In this document: piece by piece, positions 1 through 8,586 of the stretch
Numbering within the stretch: position 1 is the first letter of the stretch
How the letters are laid out: each line of letters begins with the position of its first letter
Source of the DNA: an uncultured Acidobacteriaceae bacterium
GTDB taxonomy: Bacteria > Acidobacteriota > Terriglobia > Terriglobales > Acidobacteriaceae
Direction of reading: 5' to 3'
NCBI GenBank assembly: GCA_937879855.1
Contig: CALFMO010000057.1
Span: 117,641 to 181,640, forward strand
DNA length: 64,000 nt
Program-made: the position numbers and the translations under genes
Notes under the pieces: model-generated
Database searches by the model: none
What the model saw: the letters and a program-made list of their open reading frames with translations, nothing else
Told to the model about the DNA's origin: nothing

Positions 1-183
1 TTAGTGGTCAACACGCCACGTTGGGATTTCGGCAAATTGATTGGCGTGTACGTGGTTTTCTTCTTCCTGATAGCCCAGGTCATTGCGCGCATCAGGTTTG
101 GTCAAACCCCCGCATGGCCAGTCTTGCTCGGCGGTGGGCTGATAGTCGCCGGCGGCGTGATCATTTCTTTTTGTGGCAGCTAG
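1..183 (+). CDS. C-terminal end of a small DMT/EmrE-like membrane protein (partial)
   Basis: The first 60 codons of the window read open in frame 1 and stop at TAG (181-183). The translation has two hydrophobic stretches separated by a short charged loop (ARIRFGQTP), and the second ends in a Gly-rich LLGGGLIVAGGVII helix. This pattern is typical of the last two membrane helices of small drug/metabolite transporter family proteins. The start lies outside the window. The family call is an inference from hydrophobicity and the glycine-rich terminal helix; no substrate can be proposed. Confidence 0.6.
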   Translation, partial: LVVNTPRWDFGKLIGVYVVFFFLIAQVIARIRFGQTPAWPVLLGGGLIVAGGVIISFCGS

Positions 184-238
184 TTGTCCTGAGCTGTAGG
201 AATCGACAATCAAAAAACAAGGGCCTACAATTCCTTTC

Positions 239-742
239 ATGGGCAGCCTGGGACAGCCAACTCCGGTCGCTGAAGAACGCGACTCCAGCCGTTTGATCAT
301 TGGGATCGCCGTGTTCGTAGTGATTGCGGGAGCACTCGCTGCCGCGTTTTTACTGCGCGAACCGCCAAAGGCCGCCAAGATCGCGTCACCCTACATCGCC
401 AACTTGAAGCTGTCGGACTTCAAGATGAGCGCGGCGGAAAATTTCATCGGCCACACCGTCAGCTACATTGACGGCGCGATTACCAACACCGGCGATAAGA
501 CAGTCACTCATGCCGTCGTAGAAGTTACTTTCAAGGATGACATGGGACAAGTTGCGCAGCGGGAAGAAGTGCCGCTACAAGTAGTCCGCAGCAACGGCGC
601 ATACCCCGAACCGGTGGACCTGAGCGTTTTTCCACTGGCTCCGGGGCAGACCGAACCTTATCGGCTGACGTTTGACAGCATCTCGGCGCAATGGAGCCGG
701 CAGTATCCGGAGATACGAGTCACCGACGTGACGGTGAAGTAA
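239..742 (+). CDS. DUF2393-like single-pass membrane protein
   Basis: This 167-residue protein has a short cytoplasmic N-terminus, one transmembrane segment (about residues 19-41) and an extracytoplasmic beta-rich domain. The domain contains the phrases GAITNTGDKTVTHAVVEVTF and LAPGQTEPYRLTFD. This layout resembles the DUF2393/FxLYD-type proteins common in acidobacteria, where the domain looks like an immunoglobulin-like fold of unknown function. It starts 55 bp after the preceding transporter fragment on the same strand, so the two could be co-transcribed. The function is unknown. Confidence 0.75.
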   Translation: MGSLGQPTPVAEERDSSRLIIGIAVFVVIAGALAAAFLLREPPKAAKIASPYIANLKLSDFKMSAAENFIGHTVSYIDGAITNTGDKTVTHAVVEVTFKDDMGQVAQREEVPLQVVRSNGAYPEPVDLSVFPLAPGQTEPYRLTFDSISAQWSRQYPEIRVTDVTVK

Positions 743-743
743 T

Positions 744-898
744 TGCAGAACGCAGACTGCGGATTGCAGATTGTAGATTTCAGATTGCAGAATGAGAACC
801 TGGGCTGATTCTTGAATTGAAAATGTAAGTTTTCGCACTGCCGTCGACGCTCAAATAGCAATCATCAATTTGCAATCTGAAATCATCAATCTGAAATC
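744..898. repeat. Intergenic hairpin built of short repeated words
   Basis: The gap between the DUF2393 gene and selD contains repeated words of the type ATTGCAGATT/TTCAGATTGCAG on the left (about 762-790). Their reverse complements TTGCAATCTGAAATC and ATCAATCTGAAATC lie on the right (about 866-898). The two sides could fold into a long imperfect stem. It resembles the other word-repeat hairpins in this window at about 11.8 kb and 62.9 kb. No coding capacity was seen. Confidence 0.6.
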
Positions 899-929
899 GC
901 CGCCCCTGCTCCTCCGCTACAATGACTTG

Positions 930-1973
930 GTGCCCGAGACTAAGCCATTTCGGCTGACGGAGTCGGTGAAAGCTGCGGGTTGAGCGTCCAAGCTGAGTCC
1001 GGCGGCGCTGGACACGGTGCTTGGGAAATTAGCCCGGCAACAGGATCCGAACGTTCTGGTCGGCTTCGATCATGCCGACGACGCCGGCGTGTATCAAATC
1101 GCGCCCGATCAGGCCCTGGTGCAAACGGTGGATTTCTTCACGCCGATTGTCGACGATCCTTACACGTTCGGGCAGATCGCGGCTACGAACTCGCTAAGCG
1201 ACGTCTACGCCATGGGCGGAAGGCCGCTCACCTCGCTCGCGCTGGTGTGTTTTCCGGAGAAGGCGGATCTCGCAATTCTGGAGCGCATCCTGGCGGGCGG
1301 ATTGTCGAAGATGATCGAGGCGGGCTGCACCGTGATTGGCGGGCACAGCATTCGCGATGAAGAAACCAAGTTCGGATATTCCGTCACTGGAGTGGTGCAT
1401 CCAAAGAGAGTTCTGGCGAACATTGGGGCGAAAGCGGGAGACTCTTTGCTCCTAACAAAGGCGATCGGCACGGGCGTGATTTCGACGGCGATCAAGAAAG
1501 GCAAAGCCGAGGCAGGCTGGATTGATGCGGCGGTGCGGTCGATGACTACTCTGAACAAGCGGGCTGCAGAGGTAATCGCCGCCGGCGATTTTCATGTGAA
1601 CGCGATGACCGACGTGACCGGCTTTGGTCTCATCGGACATATGCGTGAGATGGCGCTCGCGTCGAAAGTGTCGATGCACATTTTCGCGGGGAAAGTCCCA
1701 TTGCTTGAGGGTGCGCTGGAGTGCGTGCGCGCGGGACACATTCCCGGTGGACTCAAGAACAACCGCGACTTCGCGGAATGCCTGGTCGACTACGAGCATG
1801 CAGTGCCCCAGGATATGCGGGCGCTGTTGTTTGATCCTCAAACCGCCGGAGGGTTGCTCATCTCCACCCCGGAAGCATCATCGCTGACAATGGCTCTTGG
1901 CGATGCGGGAATCGCGGCGGTGCAGGTCGGCGAAGTTTCAGCCAACGCAAAACCTCGAATACGAGTAAGCTGA
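930..1973 (+). CDS. selD: Selenide, water dikinase SelD with in-frame TGA (selenocysteine)
   Basis: SelD makes selenophosphate from selenide and ATP for selenocysteine and selenouridine synthesis. A conventional call would start at GTG 1017, but the same frame is open upstream through a single TGA (981-983). Reading that TGA as Sec gives ...SVKAAG-U-ASKLSP..., which matches the conserved SelD N-terminus, where the catalytic Cys or Sec sits in a G-[CU]-x-x-K motif with the ATP-contacting Lys three residues later. From GTG 930 the protein is 347 residues with Sec at position 18, a normal SelD length. TTG 927 is an alternative start; no strong ribosome binding site is visible. Downstream motifs include GFDHADDAGVY, AATNSLSDVYAMGG and the C-terminal DPQTAGGLL. 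If the TGA were a true stop, the enzyme would lack its catalytic residue. Confidence 0.9.
984..1016 (+). promoter_or_regulatory. Putative bacterial SECIS hairpin of selD
   Basis: Immediately after the TGA, GUCCA (986-990) can pair with UGGAC (1009-1013), extended inward by GC/GC around a bulged A (991). The GC-rich apical loop contains UCCGGCG. Bacterial SECIS elements are hairpins within about 40 nt after the UGA that recruit SelB, so position and size fit. The pairing was found by eye; no folding energy was computed. Confidence 0.55.
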
Positions 1974-1975
1974 AC

Positions 1976-2050
1976 ACGTAGCCCCGGACGCATTCGTCCG
2001 GGGACGCTCGCTGTGCTTCGCGGGGCGGACGAATGCGTCCGCCTCTACGT
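1976..2050. repeat. Large inverted repeat with GGACGCATTCGTCC palindromes
   Basis: The arms ACGTAG (1976-1981) and CTACGT (2045-2050) enclose GGACGCATTCGTCCG and its exact reverse complement CGGACGAATGCGTCC. The whole segment can fold into a long stem, and each copy is itself palindromic. It lies directly after the selD stop and could act as a 3' end structure, but it resembles a dispersed element more than a plain terminator because there is no T-run. Confidence 0.75.
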
Positions 2051-2072
2051 GAGCTATATCCCTTAAGAGCTC

Positions 2073-2093
2073 GCGGGCGGGAGCGCCCGCCCC
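2073..2093. repeat. GGGCGGG...CCCGCCC palindrome
   Basis: GCGGGCGG-GAGCG-CCCGCCCC forms a compact GC-rich palindrome in the same intergenic gap. It belongs to the same class as the palindrome inside gltX at 55462-55481, since both share the GGGCGGG/CCCGCC arms. Confidence 0.6.
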
Positions 2094-2178
2094 ACACGGT
2101 CATTTCGGGCGCAACCTCAGAAAATCCTGGGCATCTATGTAGCTATCGTTTCGTACTTATTACAAGGCAGGTGTCATC

Positions 2179-3168
2179 ATGCAAATTCACGAACTTGGAC
2201 GCAGCGGGCTTAAGGTCTCAGCACTGGGGTTGGGGTGCATGGGAATGTCAGAATTTTATAGCGGACGTGACGACGAGGAATCGATCGCCACAATTCATCG
2301 GGCGCTGGAACTTGGAATTAACTTTCTGGACACCGCAGATGTTTACGGGCCTTACAAGAACGAAGAACTGGTAGGTCGCGCCATCAAAGGCAAGCGCCAG
2401 GAGATCGTGCTGGCCACGAAGTTTGGGATTGTGCGCGATCCGAGTAATCCCAATGCGCGCGGCGTGAATGGGAAGGCCGATTATGTGCGCCGGTCGTGCG
2501 AAGGCAGCCTGCGGCGCCTCGGGGTGGAGACCATTGATCTTTATTACCAGCACCGCGTCGATCCCAGCACGCCTATTGAAGAAACCGTGGGCGCCATGGC
2601 ACAACTGATCAAAGAAGGGAAAGTTCGCTACCTGGGCCTTTCCGAGGCTTCGGCGCAGACGTTGCGGCGAGCGGTGAAAGTGCATCCGATTGTGGCGCTG
2701 CAAACAGAATACTCGTTGTGGACGCGCGATCCGGAGCGCGAGATCCTGGCTACGTGTCGCGAGTTGGGCATTGGCTTCGTGGCTTACAGTCCTCTGGGAC
2801 GAGGATTTTTGACCGGGCAATTCCGGCGCTTCGAAGATTTGCCCGCCGACGATTATCGCCGCAACAGCCCGCGCTTCCAGGGAGAAAATTTTCAGAGGAA
2901 CCTGGACCTGGTGCGCAAGGTCGAGGAAATTGCGAAAGAGAAGGGATGCAAGCCCTCGCAGCTGGCGCTGGCCTGGGTGTTGGCGCAGGGCAATGACATT
3001 GTGCCGATCCCGGGCACGAAGCGGCGAAAGTATTTAGAAGAGAACGTGGGCGCGCTCTCGGTGAAACTCACCAAGCAAGACTTGCGGCGCATCAATGAGG
3101 TATTTCCGCCAGAGGCAGCCGCGGGAGCGCGGTATCCGGAGCATGTGATGGCGCTGGTGAATGGGTGA
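2179..3168 (+). CDS. Aldo/keto reductase
   Basis: This 329-residue NADPH-dependent oxidoreductase of the aldo/keto reductase superfamily is likely in the group of YakC/AKR13-like proteins. The N-terminus GLKVSALGLGCMGMS is characteristic. The catalytic tetrad is visible as D51 and Y56 (LDTADVYG), K81 (LATKFG) and H125 (YYQHRVD). The C-terminal NADPH-binding signature VPIPGTKRRKYLEEN is present. The ATG is preceded by an AGGCAGG ribosome binding site about 8 bp upstream. The gene stands alone after the selD repeats. Its physiological substrate cannot be read from sequence. Confidence 0.9.
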   Translation: MQIHELGRSGLKVSALGLGCMGMSEFYSGRDDEESIATIHRALELGINFLDTADVYGPYKNEELVGRAIKGKRQEIVLATKFGIVRDPSNPNARGVNGKADYVRRSCEGSLRRLGVETIDLYYQHRVDPSTPIEETVGAMAQLIKEGKVRYLGLSEASAQTLRRAVKVHPIVALQTEYSLWTRDPEREILATCRELGIGFVAYSPLGRGFLTGQFRRFEDLPADDYRRNSPRFQGENFQRNLDLVRKVEEIAKEKGCKPSQLALAWVLAQGNDIVPIPGTKRRKYLEENVGALSVKLTKQDLRRINEVFPPEAAAGARYPEHVMALVNG

Positions 3169-3518
3169 GTCCGGGAAACTGATCTCGAGAACGCTTTCGT
3201 CGGCACCGCAAAATCGCTCCAATGAACCTATCCGCAGAAATCTTGTCAAACGGCAGAAATGACACGATCGCACTTAAGTCCATGAAAACAACTACAAGAT
3301 AAAGTTTCAAAAATGTCCACTTTGCCCCCTCCAATTTGTCACACCGGGTCGTATCTCATTCCGTCCAAATCTCCTGGAGCGATCAGCACTGATACCCACC
3401 CTTCGAAAATCACGAAGGCTGGGGCAGCCGCTTTCCGTTACGATAGAAAAGCGCAAAGGTGGTGAGCCCCCAACCCGGGCAGACTCCGCAACCGACTTTG
3501 GGTTAGAATTCACGGCTA
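3169..3518. other. Intergenic stretch with no recognised gene
   Basis: About 350 bp separate the reductase from the next small gene. Only a minor CCTTCG/CGAAGG hairpin (about 3393-3410) was noticed. No convincing coding frame, RNA gene or promoter was seen. Confidence 0.5.
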
Positions 3519-3935
3519 ATGCAGCGCACGCTTCTGATGCGGCTCAGCATCGGCATGGCTTTCTGTCTCCTGGCATCGAATTGCAGGAAGAGCGGGCAAG
3601 AGCCCAATCTCCATGACCGGATCATGTCAGCCCATACCTCCCAATACTGCCGTCCACCCGATGCATGCGCCAATCCGCATGTGCTGGCAGTCGAAAGTGG
3701 CTACGAAGTAACGACGTTTCTTGGTTCCAAGCCCCAATACGCACATGTCGCAGCGAAGGATCTTGCCACTTATCTTCAAGCACTTCCTATGCAGGTCTGG
3801 CCGCGCGGTCCATCGATTGCGCTCAGCCCAACTGATGTTATTACTGACCAGCATGCGATCAACCAGAACTTGCTTGCTGCGCAGCAACTTTGCCGCTCTC
3901 TGGGGCTTGAGGTTCAGGTTATACCCGGCGGCTGA
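3519..3935 (+). CDS. Hypothetical exported protein
   Basis: A 138-residue reading frame starts with a basic, hydrophobic leader (MRLSIGMAFCLLASNC) resembling a lipoprotein or secretion signal, although Asn before Cys is not an ideal lipobox. The remainder includes a CRPPDACANPH segment with possible disulfide cysteines. No family is recognised. It is isolated between the reductase and the gyrA 3' end, and its coding status rests mainly on the plausible leader. Confidence 0.45.
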   Translation: MQRTLLMRLSIGMAFCLLASNCRKSGQEPNLHDRIMSAHTSQYCRPPDACANPHVLAVESGYEVTTFLGSKPQYAHVAAKDLATYLQALPMQVWPRGPSIALSPTDVITDQHAINQNLLAAQQLCRSLGLEVQVIPGG

Positions 3936-4155
3936 AGCTCGATATTTAGGGGTTCGCTATGTACAGGCAGCTGTCAAACTTTCGCTATTACTGTTCTCAA
4001 CAGCGCGAAGATAATGGCTCACTCACCAGACACTATCGACTTAGACATGAAAGGCATTTTAAGCCGGGTGCCCCATCCTTGCGAGCTCTTTGCGCAAGGG
4101 TGGGATTCCACGGACCAAGGCTCTTTGTTTACGGACCAAAACCGCCGCAGGCAGC

Positions 4156-6831
4156 TTACTGAATCAGCGTGCCGCCGTTGCCGCCATTTGGTTCGGCGTC
4201 GGGCGCAATCACCACCGCTGCCGCCACGCGGTCGCCGGGTTCCATGTGTAGCAGTCTCACGCCCTGCGCGTTGCGACCGGATTCACGGATGGTGGTCGAG
4301 TCCATGCGGATGATTTTGCCGTAGTGGCTGATCAGCATGACTTCGGAAGTCTCGTCGACTTGCGCAATGGCGACGACTTTGCCTACGCGCTCGGTGGTCT
4401 TGACGTTGATCACGCCTTTGCCGCCGCGGTTGGTGAGGCGATATTCGTCGGCGGGAGTGCGCTTGCCGTAGCCGTTTTCGGTGACGGAGAGAATCAGGTC
4501 GCCCTTGACGGCTTCATCGACGACTTCAGGTTCGGCTCCGGCAGCGGGCGCTGGCGCGCCCGGGACAGCCGCGGCGGCTGTCCCCACGTTTACTGCTTCA
4601 GGCTTGGTTGTCGTGGCCATGCCTACTACGTAGTCGTTTTTATCCAGGTCGATGCCCCAGACGCCGAAGGCAGCACGGCCCATGGGGCGGACGTGGCTTT
4701 CGTCGAAACGTACGGCCATGCCTTCGTGGCTAGCCAGAAAAATGATCTGGTTGCCGTCGGTGATTCGAGCAGCAACGAGTTCGTCGCCCTGCTCGATGCC
4801 GATGGCATTGATGCCGTTGGAGCGGACGTGCATGAATTCGCGCACTTCCGATTTTTTCACCAGGCCATTGCGCGTGGCGAAGAAGACGTACTTGTTCTCT
4901 TCTTCGAGATTGCGCACCGCGACCATGGTCTTCACGGTTTCGCCAGGCTGCAGGCCAACCAGGTTGCCGATGTGCTTGCCTTTGCCAGCGGCGCTGACGT
5001 CGGGAATCTCGTAGACCTTGAGCCAGTAGACGCGGCCCTTGTTAGTGAAGATCAGAATGTAGGCGTGAGTGGAGGCGAGGAAGAGATGCTCGACGAAATC
5101 TTCGTCGCGGGTCTTCATGCCGGTCCGGCCTGTGCCTCCGCGACGCTGCATGCGGTAAGTGGAGATGGGCGTGCGCTTCATGTAGCCGGAGTGGCTGACG
5201 GTGACGGCAACCTGCTCGTCGGCGATGAGATCTTCGAGAACAATTTCAGCGGCTTCGTCCTCGAGGCGGGTGCGGCGCTCGTCTCCGTAGAGCTTCTTCA
5301 CTTCTTCCAGCTCTTTGACGATGACTTTGCGGAGCTTGGTTTCGGAGCCGAGGATCGATTCGTATTCAGCGATGTTATTGCGGACCTCAGTCAACTCTTT
5401 TGCAATTTCATCGATGGAGAGTTTGGTCAGGCGGTGCAACTGCAGTTCGAGAATGGCATCGGCCTGCCTGGCCGTGAAGGGCTTTTCGGGATCGAGCTTG
5501 GGAGCGCGGCCTGTGGTGTTGATGTCGATCTTCTTGCCGCCAAAGTAGAGAACTAAATTCTCGCGTGCATCGCCTCGATTGGCGCTGCCGCGAATGATGG
5601 TGATGACGTTGTCGAGGTGATCGAGGGCGGTGATATAGCCTTCGAGAATATGTTCGCGGTCTTTCGCCTTCTGCAGCAGGTAAGCAGTCCGCCTGCGCAC
5701 GACGTCGACGCGATGCTCGATGAAATATTTGATGGTCTGGATCAGGCCCATTTCGCGGGGCTGTCCGTTGACCACCGCGAGCAGGATCATGGAAAAACTT
5801 TCCTGCATCTGGGTGTGCTTGAAGAGCTGGTTCAGGACGATCTGAGGCTCGGCGCCGCGCTTGAGTTCCACGACGATGCGCATGCCATCGCGGTCGCTTT
5901 CGTCGCGAACGTCGGAGATGTCTTCGATGTCCTTATCATTCACCAGCTGCGCAATGCGCTTGATCAGTACAGACTTGTTCACTTGATATGGAATCTCGGT
6001 GACGATGATGGCCTGGCGATCTTTGTTGAGATTTTCGATCGCGGCGCTGGCGCGCATCATGAATCGCCCGCGGCCCGTTCGGTAAGCCTCGAAAATTCCG
6101 GCGCGGCCGTGAATGATGCCGGCTGTCGGAAAATCCGGGCCCTGCACGAACTTCAGAATCTCGGCGAGTTGCGCGTTGGGATTGTTGACCAGCGTGATGG
6201 TGGCGTCCACGATCTCGGTGAGATTGTGCGGCGGAATTTTGGTGGCCATGCCGACGGCGATTCCGTCGGAGCCGTTGATTAAAAGATTCGGAATGCGCGC
6301 GGGAAGAACATCGGGCTCAACCTCGCTGCCGTCGTAGTTGTCGTGGAAGTCGACCGTCTCTTTGTCGAGATCTTCGAGAAGGGCGGTGGAAACCTGCGCC
6401 AGCTTGGCCTCGGTGTAACGATCAGCGGCGGGCGGGTCTCCGTCGACAGAACCAAAGTTGCCCTGACCAAAAATCAGCGGGTAGCGCATGCTCCAGGTTT
6501 GAGCGAGACGAACCAGAGCGTCGTACACGGCGAGGTTGCCATGTGGATGGTACTTGCCCATGACTTCGCCGACGATGCGGGCGCACTTGCGCGTGGCCTT
6601 ATTAGGCTGCAGGCCCATCTGCGCCATCGTAAAGAGAATGCGGCGGTGAACCGGTTTCAGGCCGTCGCGCACATCGGGCAGGGCGCGGCCGATGATCACC
6701 GACATGGAGTAGTCGAGATACGACCGCTTCATCTCCTCTTCAATGTTGACGGGTTGAATGTTCAACGCACCGGGGCCATCGCCGCCGGGAGGAGGAGTGA
6801 GAGGGAGTTCTGGGTTTTGATCGTCAGCCAT
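4156..6831 (-). CDS. gyrA: DNA gyrase subunit A
   Basis: This 891-residue type II topoisomerase subunit breaks and rejoins DNA and, with GyrB, introduces negative supercoils. The catalytic tyrosine is Y139 in AADRYTEAK. The C-terminal beta-pinwheel carries a GyrA-box-like QRRGGTG segment and a second NRGGKG repeat, which favours GyrA over ParC. The quinolone-binding helix reads HPHGNLAVYD (N99, L100, D104), so the positions equivalent to E. coli Asp82 and Ser83 are Asn and Leu. A linker between pinwheel blades (VGTAAAAVPGAPAPAAG) is encoded partly by a perfect DNA palindrome at 4562-4584. The gene stands alone on the minus strand with a long leader. Confidence 0.97.
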   Translation of the reverse strand: MADDQNPELPLTPPPGGDGPGALNIQPVNIEEEMKRSYLDYSMSVIIGRALPDVRDGLKPVHRRILFTMAQMGLQPNKATRKCARIVGEVMGKYHPHGNLAVYDALVRLAQTWSMRYPLIFGQGNFGSVDGDPPAADRYTEAKLAQVSTALLEDLDKETVDFHDNYDGSEVEPDVLPARIPNLLINGSDGIAVGMATKIPPHNLTEIVDATITLVNNPNAQLAEILKFVQGPDFPTAGIIHGRAGIFEAYRTGRGRFMMRASAAIENLNKDRQAIIVTEIPYQVNKSVLIKRIAQLVNDKDIEDISDVRDESDRDGMRIVVELKRGAEPQIVLNQLFKHTQMQESFSMILLAVVNGQPREMGLIQTIKYFIEHRVDVVRRRTAYLLQKAKDREHILEGYITALDHLDNVITIIRGSANRGDARENLVLYFGGKKIDINTTGRAPKLDPEKPFTARQADAILELQLHRLTKLSIDEIAKELTEVRNNIAEYESILGSETKLRKVIVKELEEVKKLYGDERRTRLEDEAAEIVLEDLIADEQVAVTVSHSGYMKRTPISTYRMQRRGGTGRTGMKTRDEDFVEHLFLASTHAYILIFTNKGRVYWLKVYEIPDVSAAGKGKHIGNLVGLQPGETVKTMVAVRNLEEENKYVFFATRNGLVKKSEVREFMHVRSNGINAIGIEQGDELVAARITDGNQIIFLASHEGMAVRFDESHVRPMGRAAFGVWGIDLDKNDYVVGMATTTKPEAVNVGTAAAAVPGAPAPAAGAEPEVVDEAVKGDLILSVTENGYGKRTPADEYRLTNRGGKGVINVKTTERVGKVVAIAQVDETSEVMLISHYGKIIRMDSTTIRESGRNAQGVRLLHMEPGDRVAAAVVIAPDAEPNGGNGGTLIQ
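4562..4584. repeat. GGGACAGCC palindrome inside gyrA
   Basis: GGGACAGCCG-CGG-CGGCTGTCCC is a perfect 10-bp-arm palindrome inside the gyrA coding frame. It encodes part of an Ala/Pro-rich linker. The same core (ACAGCC...GGCTGT) recurs outside genes at 56024-56042, 56084-56105 and 59558-59580. Confidence 0.8.
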
Positions 6832-6946
6832 TCTTTAACTCGCAGGTGTCGGCTTTTGGCCGTCAGGTTAAAACCGAATCCGCTTGCTCTGAAATTATGT
6901 AACTGCTTGTATTTGCAGTATGTTATGTGCCTTGGGAGCTGTGTTT

Positions 6947-6952
6947 ATTATA
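6947..6952 (-). promoter_or_regulatory. Possible -10 box for gyrA
   Basis: On the minus strand a perfect TATAAT lies about 115 bp before the gyrA start codon, in an AT-richer patch. No good TTGACA-like -35 box sits at the right spacing, so this is a tentative call. Confidence 0.35.
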
Positions 6953-7039
6953 GCACGCAAGTCGCTGGTTTCGGGGGCGAGTATTGACCAGATTGAGGCG
7001 CGGATGCGCGGGTTTGGCCGGATCTTGCGGGTAATGTTT

Positions 7040-7684
7040 CTAGGGACGGACGACCACTTCGTTGGGCGCTGATGGAAGCCGAAATTTTACGCCGCGCGTC
7101 TGGTTGGAACTAACTGTCTCGGGCAGGTTGAGAGAAGAGAGTTCGACCTTTCTGTTCCAGTATCCAACAGCGAAGGGATCATCGCTGGTGTAGAGGATGC
7201 CGTTCGTGATCGCGTACTCGGACACTTCTTCGCGGTGTCCATCGCGAAACACGAGAATCGCCGTCGCCGACTCCTCCGGCGCGAGAGGCTGAATTCTGCC
7301 GACTGCTGAACGATCCTGCCGGCGGGAAGCAGTCGGCATGGGATCGATTATCTGCAATCCTGACGCTTCTTCTCCGCTCAAGCGAACGTAACGATCACCC
7401 TGCAGTTCGATCGTCAGCGGTTCTGACGGTGGGCGTTCTGGCGCAGGGGCCACTGGCGGAGTTTGCACGACAATTACAGGGGCCTGAGCCGAATATTCTG
7501 TGCTCGAGAGATAGTCGGAGTAGAACGGATCGTAAAACGCCAGCGAGTCGAAGAAACGGCGCGCATGGCCGCCATGATGAAAATTTCGAGCGAATCGCGG
7601 AGGGGCCGAGGCCATTCGCTGCGCGTTCATATAGGGTGTGAACGAGGCGAGCAGCACGATGAGGAGCAGGCTGCGCATGATCAA
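7040..7684 (-). CDS. Secreted hypothetical protein, paralogue of its upstream neighbour
   Basis: This 214-residue protein has a signal peptide (MIMRSLLLIVLLASFTPYMNAQ) and a Pro-rich middle. Its C-terminal beta domain contains VFRDGHREEVSEYAITNGILY and ends with RGVKFRLPSAP. The same domain ends the product of the preceding gene (VFRSGRQLEVGNYAI...RGVAFQLPAP), so the two are tandem paralogues. The start codon overlaps the upstream stop by 4 bp, indicating translational coupling. The domain may be a short beta-barrel module; its function is unknown. Confidence 0.75.
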   Translation of the reverse strand: MIMRSLLLIVLLASFTPYMNAQRMASAPPRFARNFHHGGHARRFFDSLAFYDPFYSDYLSSTEYSAQAPVIVVQTPPVAPAPERPPSEPLTIELQGDRYVRLSGEEASGLQIIDPMPTASRRQDRSAVGRIQPLAPEESATAILVFRDGHREEVSEYAITNGILYTSDDPFAVGYWNRKVELSSLNLPETVSSNQTRGVKFRLPSAPNEVVVRP

Positions 7685-8409
7685 TTCCCCTGCGGCGCCG
7701 GAAGCTGAAATGCAACGCCGCGATCGTCATTCTGCTGGCGGGTGGCCTCCAGGTCCAGGTCGGCGAGCGCGATTTTTCGGGTATGTCCAGGAGTCAGATC
7801 AAAGAGAGTGGCGCCGACGATTGCATAGTTTCCGACTTCCAGCTGGCGACCGCTCCTGAAGACGAGCACGGTCGGTATCGGAGGGGGATCGGAATCGGCG
7901 GGAGCCGCGGCATTCGCTGCAGCGTGAGGCGTCGGAACATCCCTCACGGGCGGAACGTAAGAGTCAAACCCGGATCCGCGCCGGTCGAAGATCGTCGGAC
8001 CGCCCTGGTATTCGTCATCGTCGCCGGAGGCACTGTCATCGGCTGGGCTGGAGTCGACAACGTAGGGAACTGGGACCGTATAGAAAAACGGGGGCGCGAA
8101 TTCCTGATCATGATGATGGTGCGGACGTCGCTCGCCAGTGCGATTCGCGTTTGATGGGAACATAGGGGAGCGAGAGAAGGGCACGAAACTACCGGGCCCT
8201 GGCGCAAAGCCGCGAGGCCCGACTGATGGAGCGCCGGTCGGCGGATTGACCGACCGCCCAACTAACGGTGGAATCACCGTCGATGTCGGCGGGGCACCAT
8301 TGACCTGCGCGCAGACGCCGGAGACAAAAAATACCGGCAACAGAAACAGGCTGAACGAGGCGTTGCGAAACAACGGCACGAAAATATGATACTCCAATGA
8401 AGAAGACAT
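7681..8409 (-). CDS. Secreted Pro-rich hypothetical protein
   Basis: This 242-residue protein has a hydrophobic N-terminal signal or anchor (about residues 18-34). A long low-complexity Pro/Gly/Ser region follows, with an HHHH patch near residue 97. The C-terminal domain is shared with the downstream gene. The pair forms a two-gene operon divergent from the PASTA protein gene at 8587. An internal ATG could shorten the N-terminus; the start used here leaves a slightly long n-region. No known function. Confidence 0.65.
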   Translation of the reverse strand: MSSSLEYHIFVPLFRNASFSLFLLPVFFVSGVCAQVNGAPPTSTVIPPLVGRSVNPPTGAPSVGPRGFAPGPGSFVPFSRSPMFPSNANRTGERRPHHHHDQEFAPPFFYTVPVPYVVDSSPADDSASGDDDEYQGGPTIFDRRGSGFDSYVPPVRDVPTPHAAANAAAPADSDPPPIPTVLVFRSGRQLEVGNYAIVGATLFDLTPGHTRKIALADLDLEATRQQNDDRGVAFQLPAPQGN

Positions 8410-8586
8410 GGTGCACCTCGAACTTGGAACGCCCGTACTTGGTTAGATTGCAGCAAGCATTCGCAGGATGCACGGGCGCGGGACCTGACGCGATCCACGG
8501 ACCGTATATTTGATGAAAAGACGTAACGGGATTGCCGAGAAGGTGCGGACTATAATTCTGCTGACAGGCGGAACAGTTTTCAAAAT

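Noticed and set aside
4324..5556. A 410-codon open frame on the plus strand across gyrA
   Set aside because: It is antisense to a clearly conserved gyrA frame, has no family features and is explained by GC-rich codon bias.
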